Shown: one piece after another, positions 31,263 through 32,940 of the stretch
Layout of the letters: each line of letters begins with the position of its first letter
Position numbering within the stretch: the stretch's first letter is position 1
NCBI GenBank assembly: GCA_023249275.1
Contig: JAHFCV010000002.1
Location: 1-32,940 of the forward strand
Reading direction: 5' to 3'
DNA: 32,940 nt
Source: Candidatus Methanoperedens sp.
Lineage (GTDB): Archaea; Halobacteriota; Methanosarcinia; Methanosarcinales; Methanoperedenaceae
Translations under genes and position numbers: made by a program
The notes under the pieces: model-generated
Told to the model about the DNA's origin: nothing
The model's database searches: none
Seen by the model: only the letters and a program-made list of their open reading frames with translations

Positions 31263-32396
31263 CTAACCTCTTTTAAGCGCATCAGATAATGATTCCATGT
31301 ATTCCTTTGACTGCAATATACTTGGCTTTCTTTCTTCGAAATTTTTTAAAACAGAGCCATACTCAAATTTAATGTTTTCACCGTTATTTTGGATGTCCAC
31401 AGAAACTATGCCGTTTAATATAATAAGAGCGCAGAGCATTATTACAATAAGTCGAGAAAAAGATTTACTTAAAATAATCAGCCCCCAGGGCACGGCAGGA
31501 ATCAAATATGCCGGTTTGGAAGGGTGGTACATGAAAAGCAAGGCATAGACAAATACAACTAATAAACTTAAATTAAACGAGAAATCATTTTTAGGGAATT
31601 TCCTTAGTACAACAAACGCTATGAACAACACCATCATTGCTGGAATACTTAATAATTGAGTGGTTATACCCGAAAACACTTCGTTAAAAGTGATTTCCCT
31701 TGGCGTATATTTCAGAAATTCAAATCCATATATGTAAAGAACTGGAGAAAAAATTACTATCGAAGCAACAATAGCGGTTCCTAAAAATGTATAAATTGTT
31801 TTACTATCACTTTTTTTATGTAACATCCAGTATAGCATGGGTATCACTATCGCCAACGATGTTATTCTGCTGCCTATAGCAAAAGATAATGCAATACCTG
31901 AAAAATAATATTTCTCTGTAAACATGAAGTAAAAAGCCAGCAATATGAACATCAAACCCCACATATAATCCATTGTAATTGTACTATTTATCCAGATTAC
32001 AGGCATAAGTGCGAAGGTAATCACAAGCAGTGCCCTGTATTTAATTTCAAAAATGTTTAAAATCTTCCCAAACAGAAGCACACATGCCAAAGAAACTACT
32101 GCTGTTGCCGTGTTTGTGACTGTCCAGCCGCCATCTATAAGAAGTGAATTTATAATTTCATAAAAAGGAGACCCCGGAAAACGCGAAACCGCATAGACAT
32201 GCTCGTATCGAAGCAAATACGCAGAATTCACAACCGCAAGCACATCCTGGTCTATGGGACTTGTAAATGCACTGAAACCAAGACCTATAAAAGGAATACG
32301 TGAAATAAAAAATATTAAAGCCAGATAAACAATTGCGGGAAACTTAGTTAAATCGCAATCTAATATATCCTTATTAATGCACTTTAAGGAGGACAT
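31263..32396 (-). CDS. Polytopic membrane protein, GT-C glycosyltransferase-like
   Basis: This 377-residue protein has about ten membrane helices. An early extracellular loop (FTSPIDQDVLAVVNSAYLLR, acid pair near residues 49-51) is typical of GT-C-fold glycosyltransferases, as in PMT or ALG families. Overall similarity is too weak to name a family. A hydrophilic C-terminal tail of about 60 residues follows the last helix. It is AT-rich, like the island at 2626-3611. The ATG at 32396 follows directly after a palindrome. With the methyltransferase behind it and an S-layer protein ahead, a part in envelope glycan synthesis is conceivable. Confidence 0.6.
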   Translation of the reverse strand: MSSLKCINKDILDCDLTKFPAIVYLALIFFISRIPFIGLGFSAFTSPIDQDVLAVVNSAYLLRYEHVYAVSRFPGSPFYEIINSLLIDGGWTVTNTATAVVSLACVLLFGKILNIFEIKYRALLVITFALMPVIWINSTITMDYMWGLMFILLAFYFMFTEKYYFSGIALSFAIGSRITSLAIVIPMLYWMLHKKSDSKTIYTFLGTAIVASIVIFSPVLYIYGFEFLKYTPREITFNEVFSGITTQLLSIPAMMVLFIAFVVLRKFPKNDFSFNLSLLVVFVYALLFMYHPSKPAYLIPAVPWGLIILSKSFSRLIVIMLCALIILNGIVSVDIQNNGENIKFEYGSVLKNFEERKPSILQSKEYMESLSDALKRG

Positions 32397-32398
32397 CA

Positions 32399-32413
32399 AT
32401 GCAATATTTGCAT
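32399..32413. promoter_or_regulatory. Palindrome ahead of the GT-C-like gene
   Basis: ATGCAATATTTGCAT is an inverted repeat (six-base arms, three-base centre) ending two bases before the start codon of the membrane-protein gene. Its position fits an operator or translation-control site; no factor can be named. Confidence 0.3.
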
Positions 32414-32435
32414 GCCCTGTAATTAAACACTTCTA

Positions 32436-32466
32436 AAAAAGAAAAGGTGAAGGGATTTCTCCCTTC
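32436..32466 (-). terminator. Terminator of the S-layer protein gene
   Basis: On the minus strand GAAGGGA and TCCCTTC pair in a seven-base stem with a four-base loop (32449-32466), followed by a T-rich run (TTTTCTTTTTT). It starts 12 bases after the S-layer stop codon. Confidence 0.65.
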
Positions 32467-32478
32467 GAATTTATATAT

Positions 32479-32940
32479 TTACTTTCTCTGTCTCAACACG
32501 AGGTATGCCACTGCAAGCAAGCCTGCAATTGCGAACACTGCCTCAAAGCCCGGCTCTTTTGGAGTCGTTGCGGCTGGTTTGGCTGTTGTCGCTGCTGCAG
32601 TTGTCTCGACTGGTGCTGCTGTTGTTGTAACTGCCGTGACTTTTGCTGTTGCATTCACTTTCGGTGTTACGCCTGGTGTTACTCCGACACTGGGTGTTTC
32701 GCCTGGTGTTGGTGTTACGCCTGCGCCAATCTGGTATTGGACCATGGGGTAGAATCTTGTGGTGTCGTTATCCGCTGTCCTGAACTTCATATCACCCATG
32801 ATGTCAACAGTGGTATCCCTGGAAAGGGATATTGTTCTGTCCTTGTTATTGAGGTTTATGCTGTTGTCATCTGCTGTTCTTACTTCCAGGTTGCCGAACA
32901 CATCTGATGTCTTGACCTCTGTGACAGATGTATCGATTGC
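32479..32940 (-). CDS. S-layer protein C-terminus with PGF-CTERM tail, N-terminus cut by window edge
   Basis: The minus-strand frame is open to the right edge (153 codons to the stop). The visible part has repeated short beta segments (VFGNLEVRTADDNSI, MGDMKFRTADNDTTRFYPM). The second resembles the end of the S-layer duplication domain (DUF1608) of Methanosarcina S-layer proteins. A Thr/Ala/Pro-rich stalk of about 60 residues follows. The end EPGFEAVFAIAGLLAVAYLVLRQRK is a textbook PGF-CTERM signal: PGF, hydrophobic helix, basic tail. Archaeosortase would cut and anchor it. This may be the main envelope protein of the cell. An internal GTG at 32901 is not the start. Confidence 0.85.
   Translation of the reverse strand, partial: AIDTSVTEVKTSDVFGNLEVRTADDNSINLNNKDRTISLSRDTTVDIMGDMKFRTADNDTTRFYPMVQYQIGAGVTPTPGETPSVGVTPGVTPKVNATAKVTAVTTTAAPVETTAAATTAKPAATTPKEPGFEAVFAIAGLLAVAYLVLRQRK

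Noticed and set aside
1..32940. tRNA, rRNA or SRP/RNase P RNA genes
   Set aside because: No tRNA T-loop/anticodon pattern or conserved rRNA segment was noticed in the intergenic regions by eye; a covariance search would settle it.

Overview
The window is chromosomal DNA of a methane-metabolising archaeon. The best fit is the anaerobic methanotroph family Methanoperedenaceae (ANME-2d), within or next to the Methanosarcinales. The evidence is a complete mtrEDCBAFGH operon (methyl-H4MPT:coenzyme M methyltransferase), methanogenesis marker protein 8, a heterodisulfide-reductase-type protein, the chromatin protein MC1, and the C-terminus of a Methanosarcina-type S-layer protein with a PGF-CTERM tail. 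Two adjacent futalosine-pathway menaquinone genes (mqnB, mqnD) also point this way, because ordinary Methanosarcina use methanophenazine. No database search was possible, so the taxonomic call is inference.

Layout. 1-2444 (minus): an HdrB-HdrC fusion protein overlapping a glutamate-synthase-type glutaminase cut by the left edge. 2626-4032: an AT-rich patch with three unrecognised small membrane or secreted proteins and a roughly 420-base stretch without a clear gene. 4033-4203: the Sec61-beta subunit. 4253-7173: a tandemly duplicated promoter, a zinc-ribbon/HTH protein resembling the front of a transposase, and a large secreted protein with an internal 217-residue duplication. 7178-10059: a lipoate-ligase-like gene facing larC and a DUF475/TerC-type membrane protein. 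10302-13280: a copper P-type ATPase with a small membrane protein behind it. 13572-18491: the mtr operon, ending in a palindrome that contains the mtrH stop codon. 18645-21079: a Na+/H+ antiporter, marker protein 8 and a 112-residue partner, all co-directional with mtr. 21141-22657: mqnB-mqnD. 22677-26074: two small Cys-rich proteins and a one-carbon cluster purN-glyA-folD. 26171-27060: MC1 with its own terminator, then a tandem pair of RGG-rich CxxC-x17-CxxC proteins. 27277-30448: a second surface protein (paralogue of the first, PGF-CTERM anchored) overlapping a DHH phosphoesterase, which overlaps an EngB-like GTPase. 30458-32940 (minus): an S-layer protein C-terminus, a polytopic GT-C-like membrane protein and a SAM methyltransferase.

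How it fits together: Mtr couples methyl transfer to sodium movement, and the neighbouring antiporter could link the sodium and proton gradients. Menaquinone would be the membrane electron carrier, and HdrBC a soluble thiol/disulfide or iron-sulfur electron module. The envelope genes (two DUF11-type proteins, S-layer, Sec61-beta, GT-C-like protein) form a scattered second theme. The least explained parts are the AT-rich membrane-gene island, the duplicated promoter with its transposase-derived regulator candidate, and the HdrBC/glutaminase pair.
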